From positions 793,626-857,625 of the forward strand of contig JNVV01000002.1 in NCBI GenBank assembly GCA_000733355.1: a stretch of 64,000 bases of DNA. Direction: 5' to 3'. Shown here in pieces: positions 21,167 through 32,800 of the stretch. The stretch's first letter is position 1, and every line of letters begins with the position of its first letter. A model generated the notes under the pieces. It had not been told where the DNA came from, did not search any database, and saw only the letters and a list, made by a program, of their open reading frames with translations. The translations under genes and the position numbers were made by a program. This stretch comes from Falciphora oryzae. Its lineage: Eukaryota; Ascomycota; Sordariomycetes; Magnaporthales; Magnaporthaceae.

Positions 21167-22699
21167 ATGGAAGCTCACCGAGTCCCTAGTCCAGTGTCCC
21201 CACACTCCCGATCTCTCCAAGATGAAATCGCTCGCGTGTTGTTTCTCCACCGCCCTACCTTGGTTTGGATCACGGCCCTGGTTTGCGCACGAAAGGTGCC
21301 TGTGTGCATCCTGGCCGGTGCGGCTTTCATCGCAGTAGTATCAGCCTTCGGTGTCGTGACCGTGAGGGGACGGAGTGGTAAAAATGGGGGCAAGGGCGGA
21401 GCAAAAAAGCCGCCGCCAACATTTTGGATCGGCTCGCCAAGGAAAACCCAGTTGCCTGACTTATCGGCGCATGAGGCTGGGAATCTTCCATACCCAAGAT
21501 GCCCTCCCAGGAGGCGGGGACATCGAAACACCATATGGGTCCATCCGCGTGTTCGAACGGGGTCCCGAGGATGGCGAGCGTGTGCTACTCCTCCACGGGA
21601 TTGGCACGCCGTGTTTGGCCCTCGGAGGAATAGCTCACATGCTTGTCGAGTCTGGCTATAGGGTCATGCTGTTTGGTGCGTCTTGAACACATGCGCTTGA
21701 CAAGGAATGTGCACAAGACGGCCGGTTGACATCCCGAGACACATTCCAGACTTCTTCGGGAGGGGTTACTCTGACTCACCGAAGGACCTGCCGTTTGACC
21801 TGCGCCTCTACTAAACACAGATCCTCCTGGTCCTGGCCTCGTCCAGCCTGCCTTGGATGGGTGATGACAGATTCCACCTGATGGGCTATTCCCTTGTCGG
21901 CGGCGTGGCTGCTTCGTTTGCGGGCTACTTCCCACATATGCTACGTTCGCTTACCCTCGTTGCGGGAGGAGGCATCATCCGCCGTGGGCACGTCGGCTGG
22001 AAGAGCAAGTTGCTGTATTCGAGCGGCATCCTCCCGGACTGGCTGCTTGAGAGCTTGGTCCGGTCGAGGCCGATGCCTGTCAAGCAGCAGCCGGGACAGC
22101 AGCCAGGGCGACAACCCCAGCCTGAAGACCGCGAGCCGGGTCCGATAGCTCCGCCCGGGCAGGCGTTGGCACTCGTGAAAACGGAGATGTCGCCGGCGAA
22201 CCCCCGGGCGTTGGGTTACGGCGCTGTCCAGCCGCAGGGGAACAGCGACGCGAGCGGCGGCGACTCGTTCGACTACGCCGCGCTCCCAAGCGGCGCCACC
22301 GTCGCGTCCGTCATGGAGTGGCAGCTGCGGAACCACGCGGGCTTCATGCGTGCCTTCAGGAGCACCATCAGGCACGCTCCGATCTACGAGGAGCATGAAG
22401 CCTGGCGCAGACTCGCGTCCCGGCTGTCCGAGCGGCGCATATGGAGCAGCAGCAACGGCACGAGCTAGCAGAAGCCTGAGGCGGGGCTTACGGGCGGCAA
22501 AGTGCTCCTCGTGCTCGGGGCGTCGGACCCGGTCATTGTGATGGATGAACTGCTCCAGGACGCCACCAGCATCCTGGGGCCTGACAGCTTTCAGACCGTG
22601 GTGCTCAACGCAGGACATGAGGCTGCCATAGTCAAGGAGCCTGAAGTCGCTAGGGCTGCCATGCGATTCTGGGGGAGACTGCCGAACACAACTCCCTGA
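21167..22699 (+). pseudogene. Decayed alpha/beta-hydrolase (membrane-anchored, epoxide-hydrolase-like)
   Basis: Remains of an alpha/beta-hydrolase fold gene. An N-terminal membrane anchor (about residues 35-65, VPVCILAGAAFIAVVSAFGV) leads to a luminal or cytosolic hydrolase. Hydrolase landmarks are readable: ERVLLLHGIGTP (oxyanion HG), FFGRGYSDSP after an intron at about 21676-21749, the nucleophile elbow, and near the end VLLVLGASDPVIV and LNAGHE (acid and His regions). Damage: the frame shifts by one base at about 21491-21497 between LPYP and DALPGGGD; TAA at 21812-21814; the elbow reads GYSLVGG instead of the usual GxSxG; compensating shifts around 22443-22475 with TAG at 22466-22468. Several independent lesions make sequencing error an unlikely full explanation. 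Family sure, exact subfamily unsure. Confidence 0.8.
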
Positions 22700-23305
22700 C
22701 GGCGGACTCTAGCATATTCAGCGTGTGAAACGTGATAGACCTGGATACATGTAGACGCCTAGATTTACATAGACCTAGAATACGCTCGCACAGCCGCAGC
22801 AAAAGCCGCGACTGTGGTGCTTGATTGTGCCGACCTTTCGAGCCACGCTCACACGTTGTGGATTCAAGAGCAGTAGATACAGGAGGACTGGTTCAATCTC
22901 CCACTCAACCAAGGGGATGCCTACTGAAAGGATCCCCAAATGCCAAAGCGCCGTCGAGTTGAGGCGCTTCATCACATGGTTGCGTGGTGGTTGAAGAAGA
23001 AACAAGAAATTTTCACTCACCCTCCACTGCACGAGTTTTTACAACGGTTGGGGCATGAATGTGGCACGTGAATGGAGCCAAATTTCCACGTGACGAATGA
23101 AAGCAGCGGGACTGGAGCCTGGCTTGAGCCGCAAGTCAAAGCCCCCACCCAAACGGCAAAATCTTCTTGCTCTCATCTTCGTCTTCCGTACTCTTTCAGA
23201 TTCGCCGTCAACCCGCTCCGTCGGCGTGAAACGAGTCTGGCTCTGGCGAGAAGATGTGTCGTTTCTCCATTCTTCAATGAGCCGGGTTCAGTTCCTTCCA
23301 GCGCA
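22700..23305. other. Spacer before the Rab escort gene
   Basis: About 600 bp holding the promoter and leader of the Rab escort protein gene. Nothing else is supported by the sequence. Confidence 0.5.
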
Positions 23306-25219
23306 ATGGAGTCGCTCAGCGAGACAGTCTGGGACGTCGTGATTTGCGGCACAGGGCTGTCGCAGTCTCTGCTCGCCCTGTGAGTCTTTCTTCGACGCTT
23401 GTCCAGCCGACGTCACCTAGCCGAATTTCCCCTTCTTTTTCTCCGTCGCCCTTCTAACTAACCCAGTCCCGTCTGATACGGAACTCAAGTTCTCTGTCGA
23501 GATCGGACAAGAAGGTGCTGCACATCGACCCCAACGATTTCTACGGCGGGGCAGAGGCAGCCTTCAGCCTGCAGGAGACTGAGGACTGGGCGAAGCAACA
23601 TGAGACGCCATCGACCGCGGACGCTCCGAGTGGGGCGCCGGCCGAGTCTCTGACGACCCCGATCTTCACATCCGCGCGCGTCACTAAACCCGAAGATGGC
23701 GCCGGCCTCTCGTTCGCCCGCGCCTACTCCCTCGCAATGGCCCCCCAGCTGGTGCATGCCCGCTCTCAGCTCGTGTCCCAGCTGGTTTCCTCGCGCGCTT
23801 TCAGGCAGCTGGAGTTTCTGGCCGTCGGCTCGTTCTTCGTGCTAGCACGTCGTCCCTCGGACGACGGCGCAGCCACCGGATCGGCGCACAAGCTGACCCG
23901 CATCCCCTCCACCCGCGAGGACGTCTTCTCGGACGACACCATCCCTGCCCGCGCCAAGCGGTCGCTGATGAAGTTCCTCAAGTTCGTCCTGGACTACAAC
24001 TCGGACACCCAGACCGAGCTCTGGCGCGAGGACGCAGACCAGCCTCTGGCCGGGTTTCTGGAGAAGCGTTTCAAGCTCGATCAGGACCTCCGCGCATACG
24101 TCCTCACCCTCACCCTCTCGCCTGACGGCGCCATCACGACCAAGGACGGCCTGGCTATCATCCATCGTCATCTCACGTCGATGGGTTACTTCGGCCCCGG
24201 ATTCGCTGCTGTGTACCCCAAGTGGGGTGGCGCTGGCGAGATTGCCCAGGTGGCCTGTAGGGCGGGTGCTGTCGGTGGCGGCGTCTATATGCTGGGCACC
24301 GGCATTACAAACACCAGAACCTCATCCTCTGCATCTGCCGATTCCGAAGAGACCCTCGAGCTCGACTTGACAAACGGAACCACTGTGAAAACAAAGCTAC
24401 TCGTTCGCGGTCGTGAGGAGCTCTCGGTGACGAACGACACCATAGAACGGACCAGCCGCCTTGTTGCCGTCATCGGCTCGCCTCTCACGTCGCTGTTCAA
24501 CACTGCTGTGGAGGGTGCGCCTATCCCTGCCGTGGCTGTCATTGCTTGCACACCTGGCACCTTGGACGTACCATCTGAGGCAGTGTCGCAGGAATATCCT
24601 ATCTACGCCCTCGTTCACTCGAGCGATACCGGGGAATGTCCGCCTGGCCAAAGTAAGTCTTGATATCCTCTCCCCCGTCTTATCGCCCACCTCCAATATG
24701 CATGTCTTCCCAACCCGAGCATCATGATGATTCAACTTCGAATACTTATCTACATTATCGGAGCTATGTGCTTTGACGATAATATCCTCTGACAACCTGA
24801 TCTGCTCAACTCTTTTCCATGTCCTTGATCTTATCCTTTGCACCCAGGACTTGGGCAATATGCTAATCGTCTTCTGCGTTGCAGCTGTAATCTATCTTAG
24901 TACCCGCATGACAGCACACGCCCAACAGATTCTAGAGCAGAGTCTCGCCCCTATCCTTACCGCCATCAGCAGCAATGAGACTCCGAGGTGTCTATACCAG
25001 CTCTACTACGAGCAGAGTAGCGGCATGTCCACAGTCCAGGTCGACGGACGGGTGTTCACATTGCCCGCACCATCACCTACCCTTGCCGTGTCGGACGGGA
25101 TCCTCGACTCGGTACGCGAAGCTTGGAAGGCCGTCATGGGACCCGAAGCCCGGGCGCATGAAGATGGATACATGAAGTTTGTTGACCGGGAAGGCATGGA
25201 CGATGACGACGACGTTTAG
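23306..25219 (+). CDS. mrs6: Rab escort protein (REP/MRS6), GDI superfamily
   Basis: Three exons, 23306-23379, 23490-24652 and 24885-25219, give 523 residues in one phase. REP presents newly made Rab GTPases to Rab geranylgeranyl transferase and delivers the prenylated Rab to membranes. The N-terminus has the GDI/REP nucleotide-fold-like signature DVVICGTGLSQSLLA, then SRSDKKVLHIDPNDFYGG. Further landmarks: FLEKRFKLDQDLRAYVLTL, the loop GYFGPGFAAVYPKWGGAGEI, and GQTVIYLSTR after the 232-bp last intron. The C-terminus is acidic (GMDDDDDV). The large spacing in the middle and the divergent sequence fit REP rather than the shorter Rab GDI (about 450 residues, highly conserved). It is convergent with rec8, with 711 bp between stop codons. 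Confidence 0.9.
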
Positions 25220-25930
25220 GGCAGATAGCAAGCCTTAGCAGTATCTTTGACGAGTTTAATGATCAGCGATTTGATTTGATATCCTCCTGCTCTCTCTGTA
25301 ATGTCTAGTTCTGATTAGACCACCTATCTAGCTTGGTGTTTCGAGTTGCATATTGCCCTCCGTCCGTGAATTGTCATGCAAAGTTGCTCCGGGCGATCTT
25401 CTCGTCACTCTCCTTGTTCAGTCATCCATTCCTTTTCGAGCGCGCCCATCAGCAAACCGTGATCCTCCCACCTTCGTCAATACTGTCAAGATCTCCCGCT
25501 CAGACGGCGGCTCCAAGCTCCCATATGACCTGAAAAAAAATCATTCAGCCCAAGATCAAAAGGCAAATCTGCCCACAAGGCTGTACTCAAAGCAGAAGAA
25601 AAACATGTCCTATATCGGTTCCTCCCGGTGCAAAGAGATGGATGCGCCAACGCAAATAAAGTAGAACAAAAACACCCATATAAATCCCTGAATCCCGAGC
25701 GTCCTATCATTGCCGTTATTAGGTTGAGCTTTGCCTTTCCCAACCCAAAAAAAGAAAGTTCGAGACCACGCCTTTTTTCACCTTTTTCTTTTTCATTCCT
25801 TCCATTTTTTTTTTTCGTCTTCCTCTTCCCTTTTTTTTTTTCTTTCCCCAATCGAATCCCTCACCGACCCAGCTTCGAGCGGAACCATCTCTCTGAGCTA
25901 TTTGCCGTCACTGCCATCTCACTCGTTCGC
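25220..25930. other. Convergent 3' spacer between mrs6 and rec8
   Basis: Both genes end here. A strong pyrimidine/T-rich block (about 25755-25855) on the plus strand lies in the rec8 3' flank. No gene is seen. Confidence 0.5.
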
Positions 25931-28312
25931 CTACGCAGCAATTTGGTTATTAGCAACTGTGTCGTCAATCTTGCCGCCTTGAGACGCCTGAGCATCGGCC
26001 ATATCGTCGTCTCCGTCCTGCTCGTCTTGGCCATAGCCGGCCATCGGCACGCCGATGTGGATGGACTTGAAGGGCTCGTTGGTGTCCCGTCCATCCTGGT
26101 CGACCTTGAGCACTCTTCCAGTCGTGAGGCAGAGGACTTGGTAAAATGCATGTGCTGCGATGGACTGTGTACCGGGGAGAGGTCGGATGACCTGGTCGAA
26201 ATCAACCCACAGCATCTCCTTGTCCATGTCGCCTCGTGAGCCGCCCTGCTTGTTCGCCTCGTCTTGCAGGAAGTCGAGGAACCTTCGCCCCTCTATGCTA
26301 GCCACGCCGTCAGAGCTCAGATGGCCGCTGTTTTGCTCGCCGTGGTCGGGTAACCAGCCTTTGTCGGCAGATCCAAAACCGTCCCCGCCGCCAAAGCTTG
26401 GTCCGTCGGAGCCCACAGGATCGCTGAAGCGCTCGATACCCTGCACCATGCTCCCACGGTGCTGCAGCGGGCTCTCCGGGACATTGGCGGGGCCACCACC
26501 GGGCAGAGCACTCCGCCTAGCGCTGCTTCCCTTCAGAGACGATCCCGGGACGACGGAAGACTGGCGGTGCCACGGCATAGATGGCTGGTCCGAGAGGGGA
26601 TGGCCAAGCTCTCGACCAATCTCTGATGGATGCTCTGGATCGTCAGGTATCAGTTGCATATCACCCTCCAGCTGGCTCTGGCCATGTCCGTCTTGAGGCT
26701 GGGCATGTTGCTCCTCGTCCGATCGCTGTCGTACCCGGCGGCCCTCCTCTCCGTCCGCACTAGCCCCGAACGCTTCTGACGCGGACCTGCGTCGGCCACC
26801 TGGCGACTCGGGCGGCCGGCCGAGCACCTGCCCGAACACGGTGCGCTGGAGACCCTCTCCAGAGAACATATCGGCGAGCGGGTGAACGAAGTCGGGGAGT
26901 CCAAAGTCCCAACTAAAGCCTCCAATCCCACGGCCGAAGAGTCTGTGGTAGGCATTCTTCCTGACCTGCTCCTTGTTGATGGGCTCGCGACGCCTGTCGA
27001 TCTGCATCTGCTCCTCCTCCATCCTCTCCGTGTAATCGGTGTACCAAGTTCTATACTCGTTCCTGTTGATCTTGGTGTCCTGGTCCGATGCGATGACTCG
27101 CCGTTTTCTTCCCCTCTGTCGAGCCGGAGCGGAAGCAACGACAGTCTCCTGCTGCTCCTCGATCTCCTGCTCTGCGTTTGGGTCCTGCCGATCTCGGCGG
27201 GCAGGAAGTGCATCTGCGTCCGGCAGCGGCAGGTCTTCTAGAACAAGCGGCAGCTCGTCTTCGAGGGCCGCAGGCGCGGCGACATTGCGCTGCTGCGCGG
27301 TTGTATCATCCAGGTCCGGCTGCGGGACCTCAGGCACATCTCTCTCGGCTGTTTTTAGCGGACGGTTGTCGACAAGGTTTCCGTCGGCATCGATAGTAAA
27401 CAGGTCATCGTCGAAGTGTAGTGGCTCCTCTTCAGCAAACGGATCGAGATCCACTCGCGGCTTCTGCGCGGAACTTCCGCCAGCGAACGGAGAATCGAGA
27501 TCGTAGCCGCCGAGGAACGAGCCATGATCCAGGTCTAAGCGCATTGAGTTCCGACCGCCAGACGACCAGGATCCGGACCGTTCATACGGAGACAACTGAG
27601 AATACAGGTTGACCGTCTGTTGAGTACCGTTGGGCGGGACGACGTCTCCCATGTCATCGAGTTCGAAGCGAGGCAGGTCGAAGTTGCCAATGTGGAAGTT
27701 GGGATCGTCCGCAAGCATTAGTTGCTTCCTCCTGTTGTGGCATTATGGTTAGATGGTTCCGGGAAGGTTCCAAATATCTCTAACACAAGTGGAAAGACGG
27801 GAACGTGAGAAAGTCCCAACGTACTTTGCCTTTCCAGCGTTTGGGTCCAGAGTGTCAGATAACGCCATGTGCTTGAACAATATGGATATGCCCAGCCGAG
27901 CCTTCTCTGCGTCTCCCAGAAGATAGTCGTATTGCTGAGAGTATGCACGAGACACACCATACAGCAGACTGGCCTGGAGACGAAGGGCGATCGGAGCACC
28001 CGGAGGGTTGTCAATGGTCATGCAGGCCTTGGGCACATCGACTTCCTGGATTGCCTTCCGCGAGATCCGTCGACTGCCACAGTTCTGGCCCAGTGTAGCC
28101 AGGACCCTAGTGGAATTAGTTGAGTGGTTAGATGCGACGGGTCTTGATAACCTTGGGGGCAGACAAGCACGAAGATATCTTATCTCACCAGACCGTAGCC
28201 ACGCCATGTTTATGGCTGGTCAGAACTGAGGGCGGGATATATTGGTCAGCCGAGGCGCCAGACAACGAGGCCGAGCGCATTCAGGGGACTTACTTTCGTG
28301 ACTGTAGAACAT
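25931..28312 (-). CDS. rec8: Meiotic cohesin kleisin Rec8
   Basis: Four exons, 28312-28294, 28225-28189, 28106-27825 and 27731-25931, give 712 residues; each junction is GT/AG and phase-consistent. The first exon encodes only MFYSHE plus one base, the classic kleisin start, followed by ILTSHKHGVATVW. The Rad21/Rec8 N-terminal domain covers about residues 1-115 (RAIQEVDVPKAC-like segment here RKAIQEVDVPKAC, then LLYGVSRAYSQQYDYLL). A long disordered middle is followed by the C-terminal winged helix that binds Smc1 (about 590-690: GRRFLDFLQDEA, IAAHAFYQVLCLTTGRVL). Rec8 replaces Rad21/Scc1 in meiosis and holds sister chromatids together until separase cuts it. The N-terminal sequence resembles fungal Rec8 more than Rad21, though a Rad21 paralogue cannot be wholly excluded by eye. 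One separase-like SxExxR match is at 26282-26299. Confidence 0.9.
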
Positions 28313-29188
28313 CGTGACGAGTACGCTCGAATCGAGTAGTGGCTACAGTCAGGGGACTTCAGTGGCGCTCGGAGACAGTTGCGCAATATGTGAGGCCGAG
28401 GTGAGGTCAAGGTGGTACCGCCGAAGGACAAGGGCGTACCCCTTGGAGTCGACCAAGCCGTTCAGTAAAGGGAAATCTCGAACTTGGAAAACAAAGGGGT
28501 TAGGTTGAAGATCGAGACGCTGAGAGTTGGACGCCTGCTATGGTCCCGGCGAAGAATCATCTGGTGATATGGTGGTTGGCTGGTATAGGTCGGAGACAAG
28601 TTGGTCGTAGGGACGGAGAAAAAAAAGCTTCCCGGTGACGAAATCTGGTGGGGCTACCCGTGCCTAATCCACGAATACTTTGGGTTTTTTTTTCATCTGA
28701 TTTAAGGGTGCTATGTGCTGGGTGAAGTGGCAGTGACGGAAGGTGCGATCGTCTCTGCCTAGGACTCTGCGCGGAGGCACCAGCGGCCACCACCAAGAAC
28801 AGCAAACGGTCAAACTAATCACACGCTCGGGCGGATGGCATTGTAGTGGATTCGAGCCTCCATGTGGACGCTTTCGATCAAACAAGGAGTCGTCTATCTG
28901 GGTGCCTAGTATCAGATGCCAAAACAGACTATCTTTCCCTTTCGTTCTGCTTCCAGCGACGAGACCCGCGCAGCTTCCGTCGCTAACAGTGTGCTTCCCC
29001 CGACAAGCTCATATGGCATAAAATCCGGGCCTCGCAGCTGTCTTCCTCCTCGAGAAAGCCCTAGCAGGCTTCTGCCTTTCTTTCGGCAACATGCATCCTT
29101 CTCACTGAATGCAACCCCTTAGCTCCTAAATGCTTCCTTCTCAGGGGCCAAAGAACCACAGGTCCATGTACGTGGCAGTTATCCCTGC
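28313..29188. other. Intergenic region upstream of rec8
   Basis: About 880 bp containing the rec8 promoter and the 3' end of the Gag-like gene, both on the minus strand. No coding frame is supported. Confidence 0.5.
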
Positions 29189-30468
29189 CTAGTCAGAGCT
29201 GCGCACCAGAGCGTAATATGGCTCGCGTTTCTTCTCCTTTCTCTCGTGCATGTGCGCCAGCTGCATCATGAGCCGGCTCCAGGTCAGCTTCCTGAGGCTG
29301 CCCTCTTTGGCCAGCAGGTCCTTCACAAGCCGGGCGTGGATCTCGGGATAGGTTCTCTTCAGGCCATCGATCGCATACCAAAGCATCTTGGTCTCGCCCT
29401 CAACCCTGCGCAAGACCCAAAAAGGCGCATTCTTGTCAGAATTATCCTAACAGTGCCTGACCTCGGGCGGTACGAGTTATAGCCAGCGAGGTAGGTGGGC
29501 TAGTAATGAGTCGTTACTCACCCAGATAGATGCCCGATCATGAACATGCGTCTCCGCAGATACCGGAGACGCTCCTGGAACGCGCGGATGGTATCAAAGT
29601 CTTTGCTATTGATGAGCTTCAGCTCGTTGACCTCCAGGTCGCTGTTGACAGAGGCGTTGCGGGAGAAGCAGTCCTTGATGGACTGGAAGTAGCGCGCCGG
29701 GTCCCTCTCGTCGGCATCCCAGCCCTGGTTGAGGAGCCAGTCCCGGACAGGAGAGATAGAGGCAGCAAGGAGGACGAGGACCCGATCTCGCTCCAGCTCC
29801 TCGTCCCGAGCCGCGTAGACACTGATGCCCCCGTCCGCCACCTCCGGCGTCTCGTCGTCTGCCTTCTTCCCCGTGTCCTCGGCGTTTGATGCAGTCGATG
29901 GACCGGCCCCTCCTCCACTCGGGCCTCCGAGAATGTCGTCCAGGAACCCAAGTGATATCATAGGAATCCCCTCTGCCTTCTCGCCATCATTGCTACTGTT
30001 GAGCCTGGAGCCATTCCTCTCGGGCTTGTTCTCGCTGGATTTGCTTGCTATGACGACCTCTATTGCTCCCGGCTTCTTGCTATCGGTGGCGATCTGTGAC
30101 TTGGCCGACCTCGTAGGCTCTAGATTCTTACTTGAGCCCTTGATGATATGCTCCAGCTTCTTCACTCGGAGGCATTTTATCAAGAGGTCCTCCCACTCCT
30201 CCAGGTCACTCTCGCCTCGAAGGGTTGGGAGGGGAGATGGTAGCATCACACACGGGTGTGGAGGAGCCTCAGTGGACGTCCTTGTGGGAATGTCTTCAAC
30301 CTCGAAGTAGCCGAAAGGAAGGCAGATAGTTCTTTGTGACGCGAACTGATTTGGATGGTAGGGCCGTGGTTGAGGAGCGGACAAATCCACGGCAGGGAAG
30401 ATCAGGTCAAGTTGATATGCCTCGACCAAGGTAGAGTGACTCCCAACGCGAACTGACTTTGCTGTCAC
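29189..30468 (-). CDS. Uncharacterised protein with Gag-like (copia-type, UBN2-like) C-terminal region; 5' end unresolved
   Basis: Two exons, 30468-29522 and 29405-29189, join in phase (GTGAGT donor, GCGCAG acceptor) to about 388 codons. The last about 160 residues follow the pattern of retrotransposon Gag/UBN2 proteins: a WLLNQGW segment, DPARYFQSIKDCF, NELKLINSKDFDTIRAFQERL, YLRRRMFMIGHL, then LWYAIDGLKRTYPEIHARL and a basic end. No CCHC zinc knuckle, protease, integrase or reverse transcriptase adjoins it, and no LTRs were seen, so it is either a domesticated host gene or an isolated remnant; the intact spliced frame favours a host gene. A Ser/Lys-rich linker lies in the middle (about residues 115-215). 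There is no in-frame ATG at the left of the frame: the open frame reaches a TGA near 30500, and the first internal ATG is 30246-30244. A missing first exon is likely. Function unknown. Confidence 0.65.
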
Positions 30469-31275
30469 CGTCTGGTCATATCGACGAGACTTGACATATC
30501 AGTCCAGATAGCTTCGCAACTTCTGTCCGGCCTAATCTCGGCGGGTACCAGTGTGAAGTGTATGGCCGAATCGCTATTCTTCAATATCTAATGCCACTGT
30601 CTATTCAGGTATCCCCAATGAGCACGGGTTTGCTAGATATTACTCCCCATTGGTAACTAACCTGAGGTTTGGGAACCTCAAGCCCGTCTAGGTGTCTAAA
30701 CGGTAACACCAAAACACAACCTTCACCCGGTTCATCATAGTATCATCGCACCTAGGTAGGTAGACCCAACACAATTACTCCAGATGCCGGATTTGAGACG
30801 CATTAATGTGAAGACATATACGATATCTCGACCACGAAAGATATTCACACATATGACACAACCGTATCGGACAGGAAATACATACGTATCGTACCTACAC
30901 ATGAATAGCTTCCATAGAAATCGCTACAGAAGAACTCGGATGCTGCAATACAATTCATGCAACTCTCTCAAAGTCCATCGAGAATAGCCTAGCACCGAAA
31001 GCAGCACAGAGACAGACGCATACTAGAAAAGCATAACAAAGAGTAGCTGAACCCGGCCGGTGTCCGAATTCCGGCTAGCCGGGCTCAAAGGTGGTTAGGA
31101 GGCGGTTCCGGCGCCCCGGCGCCCGGCCCTCCCCGTCTGTGTCACTTGACCCGGGTCACAGGGCCGAGGATGCAGCCACATTCCCGATGGCGGCGTTCTA
31201 GGCGTGGCCGGCAGGATCGATAGTCGGTGGAGTCTCTTGTCCGCTGCTAAGAAAAGCTTGCAGATTTCACAGGGC

Positions 31276-31276
31276 A

Positions 31277-31307
<31 letters not shown>

Positions 31308-31320
31308 AAGAGAAAAGAAA
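31276..31320. repeat. GA-rich microsatellite
   Basis: Near-perfect (AG)n interrupted by AAAG units. Confidence 0.9.
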
Positions 31321-32338
31321 AAAGTACTAGCCAGGCCTGCCTGCTGCCCAACCAGCTCCGAGACCACACAGCTCTGATATTGACGGCCTCCCTCCCTAAG
31401 CCCCTTTGAGACTTATTGCCACCAAAACGCGGGCAACGGTGGGAAAAAGATGACCGCCGGCTGTTGCTTGGCTACGTTGATATTTTCTGGTGGCGGTGGC
31501 GTTCATTTTTTGGTGAGACAGAGCTGGGCTGGCCTAGGGCCCCTCTGTGTCACCGTTCGGTTCAGCTCGGTGAGAAGGCTGGCGCCGACGTCAGCATCAT
31601 CACATTACACGGGTCCAAGGCTCCCTCTACGGCATTACTGCTTATTCCTTTCCCGCTTTGCCCGACCTTGCTTTTCCCGGCCTCGGTTCTCTTGCCCGGT
31701 TGGGGATAGCAAATGGGGGGCAAAGCAGATCTTCGGCCAACTGAGTCGATGGGTGACGTTAGTCTTCCCCTGAGCAGCTAAATACGAAATGAGCCCAAGA
31801 TCCCGTGCCAATTTCCGTCCTAGACACACACATACACTCAAGATCTCAACCGCGGTTTGCGGCATCAGCCCTCCTTCGCTCTCTCCAGAGAAACAAGGGG
31901 GAGAGAAGACGCGGCAAGAGTGGGGTGTGTGGTGGCTGCAAGGGAGAGAAAGGCCAACGTCCGCCTTTTTTCTCAACGGCATCAAGCCACGGGCGATGAG
32001 CAGGCCCGCCTGATACCGGGCTTGCACGAGAGCATCACGCCCTATTCTCGATCAGGCCTAGCAGCGCTGGAAAGCCTGCGCAGAGGCTCCATCAGCATTC
32101 ACTCATTCACCTTTGAGCAGCGAGGCGGATGCAACCATCTCTGTCCCCGAAATTCCACCGCCCTCTCTTGGCCCTCGGCAGAAGCAAAAAGAACATAAAG
32201 AGACGCGAGTCGGCGAGAAACGCACTAATGAAATCCTGCATGCGACCTGCAGAATGCATTTGCCAATTTCAATGCGCCCGGAGAAAGTCATTCCTCATGC
32301 GTTATCTCTTGCGTGTACACCCCTTGCCTCCGCTATCA

Positions 32339-32800
32339 NNNNNNNNNNNNNNNNNNNNNNNNNNNNNNNNNNNNNNNNNNNNNNNNNNNNNNNNNNNNNN
32401 NNNNNNNNNNNNNNNNNNNNNNNNNNNNNNNNNNNNNNNNNNNNNNNNNNNNNNNNNNNNNNNNNNNNNNNNNNNNNNNNNNNNNNNNNNNNNNNNNNNN
32501 NNNNNNNNNNNNNNNNNNNNNNNNNNNNNNNNNNNNNNNNNNNNNNNNNNNNNNNNNNNNNNNNNNNNNNNNNNNNNNNNNNNNNNNNNNNNNNNNNNNN
32601 NNNNNNNNNNNNNNNNNNNNNNNNNNNNNNNNNNNNNNNNNNNNNNNNNNNNNNNNNNNNNNNNNNNNNNNNNNNNNNNNNNNNNNNNNNNNNNNNNNNN
32701 NNNNNNNNNNNNNNNNNNNNNNNNNNNNNNNNNNNNNNNNNNNNNNNNNNNNNNNNNNNNNNNNNNNNNNNNNNNNNNNNNNNNNNNNNNNNNNNNNNNN
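32339..32800. other. Assembly gap (N run)
   Basis: 462 unknown bases in the gene-free region; sequence on both sides shows no coding signal. Confidence 0.99.

Noticed and set aside
21809..21820. TACTAAACACAG as branch point and acceptor of an intron that would remove the TAA in the hydrolase
   Set aside because: Branch site and acceptor are only about six bases apart, no donor is available nearby, and the coding sequence on both sides is continuous with the family; the TAA is a nonsense codon.
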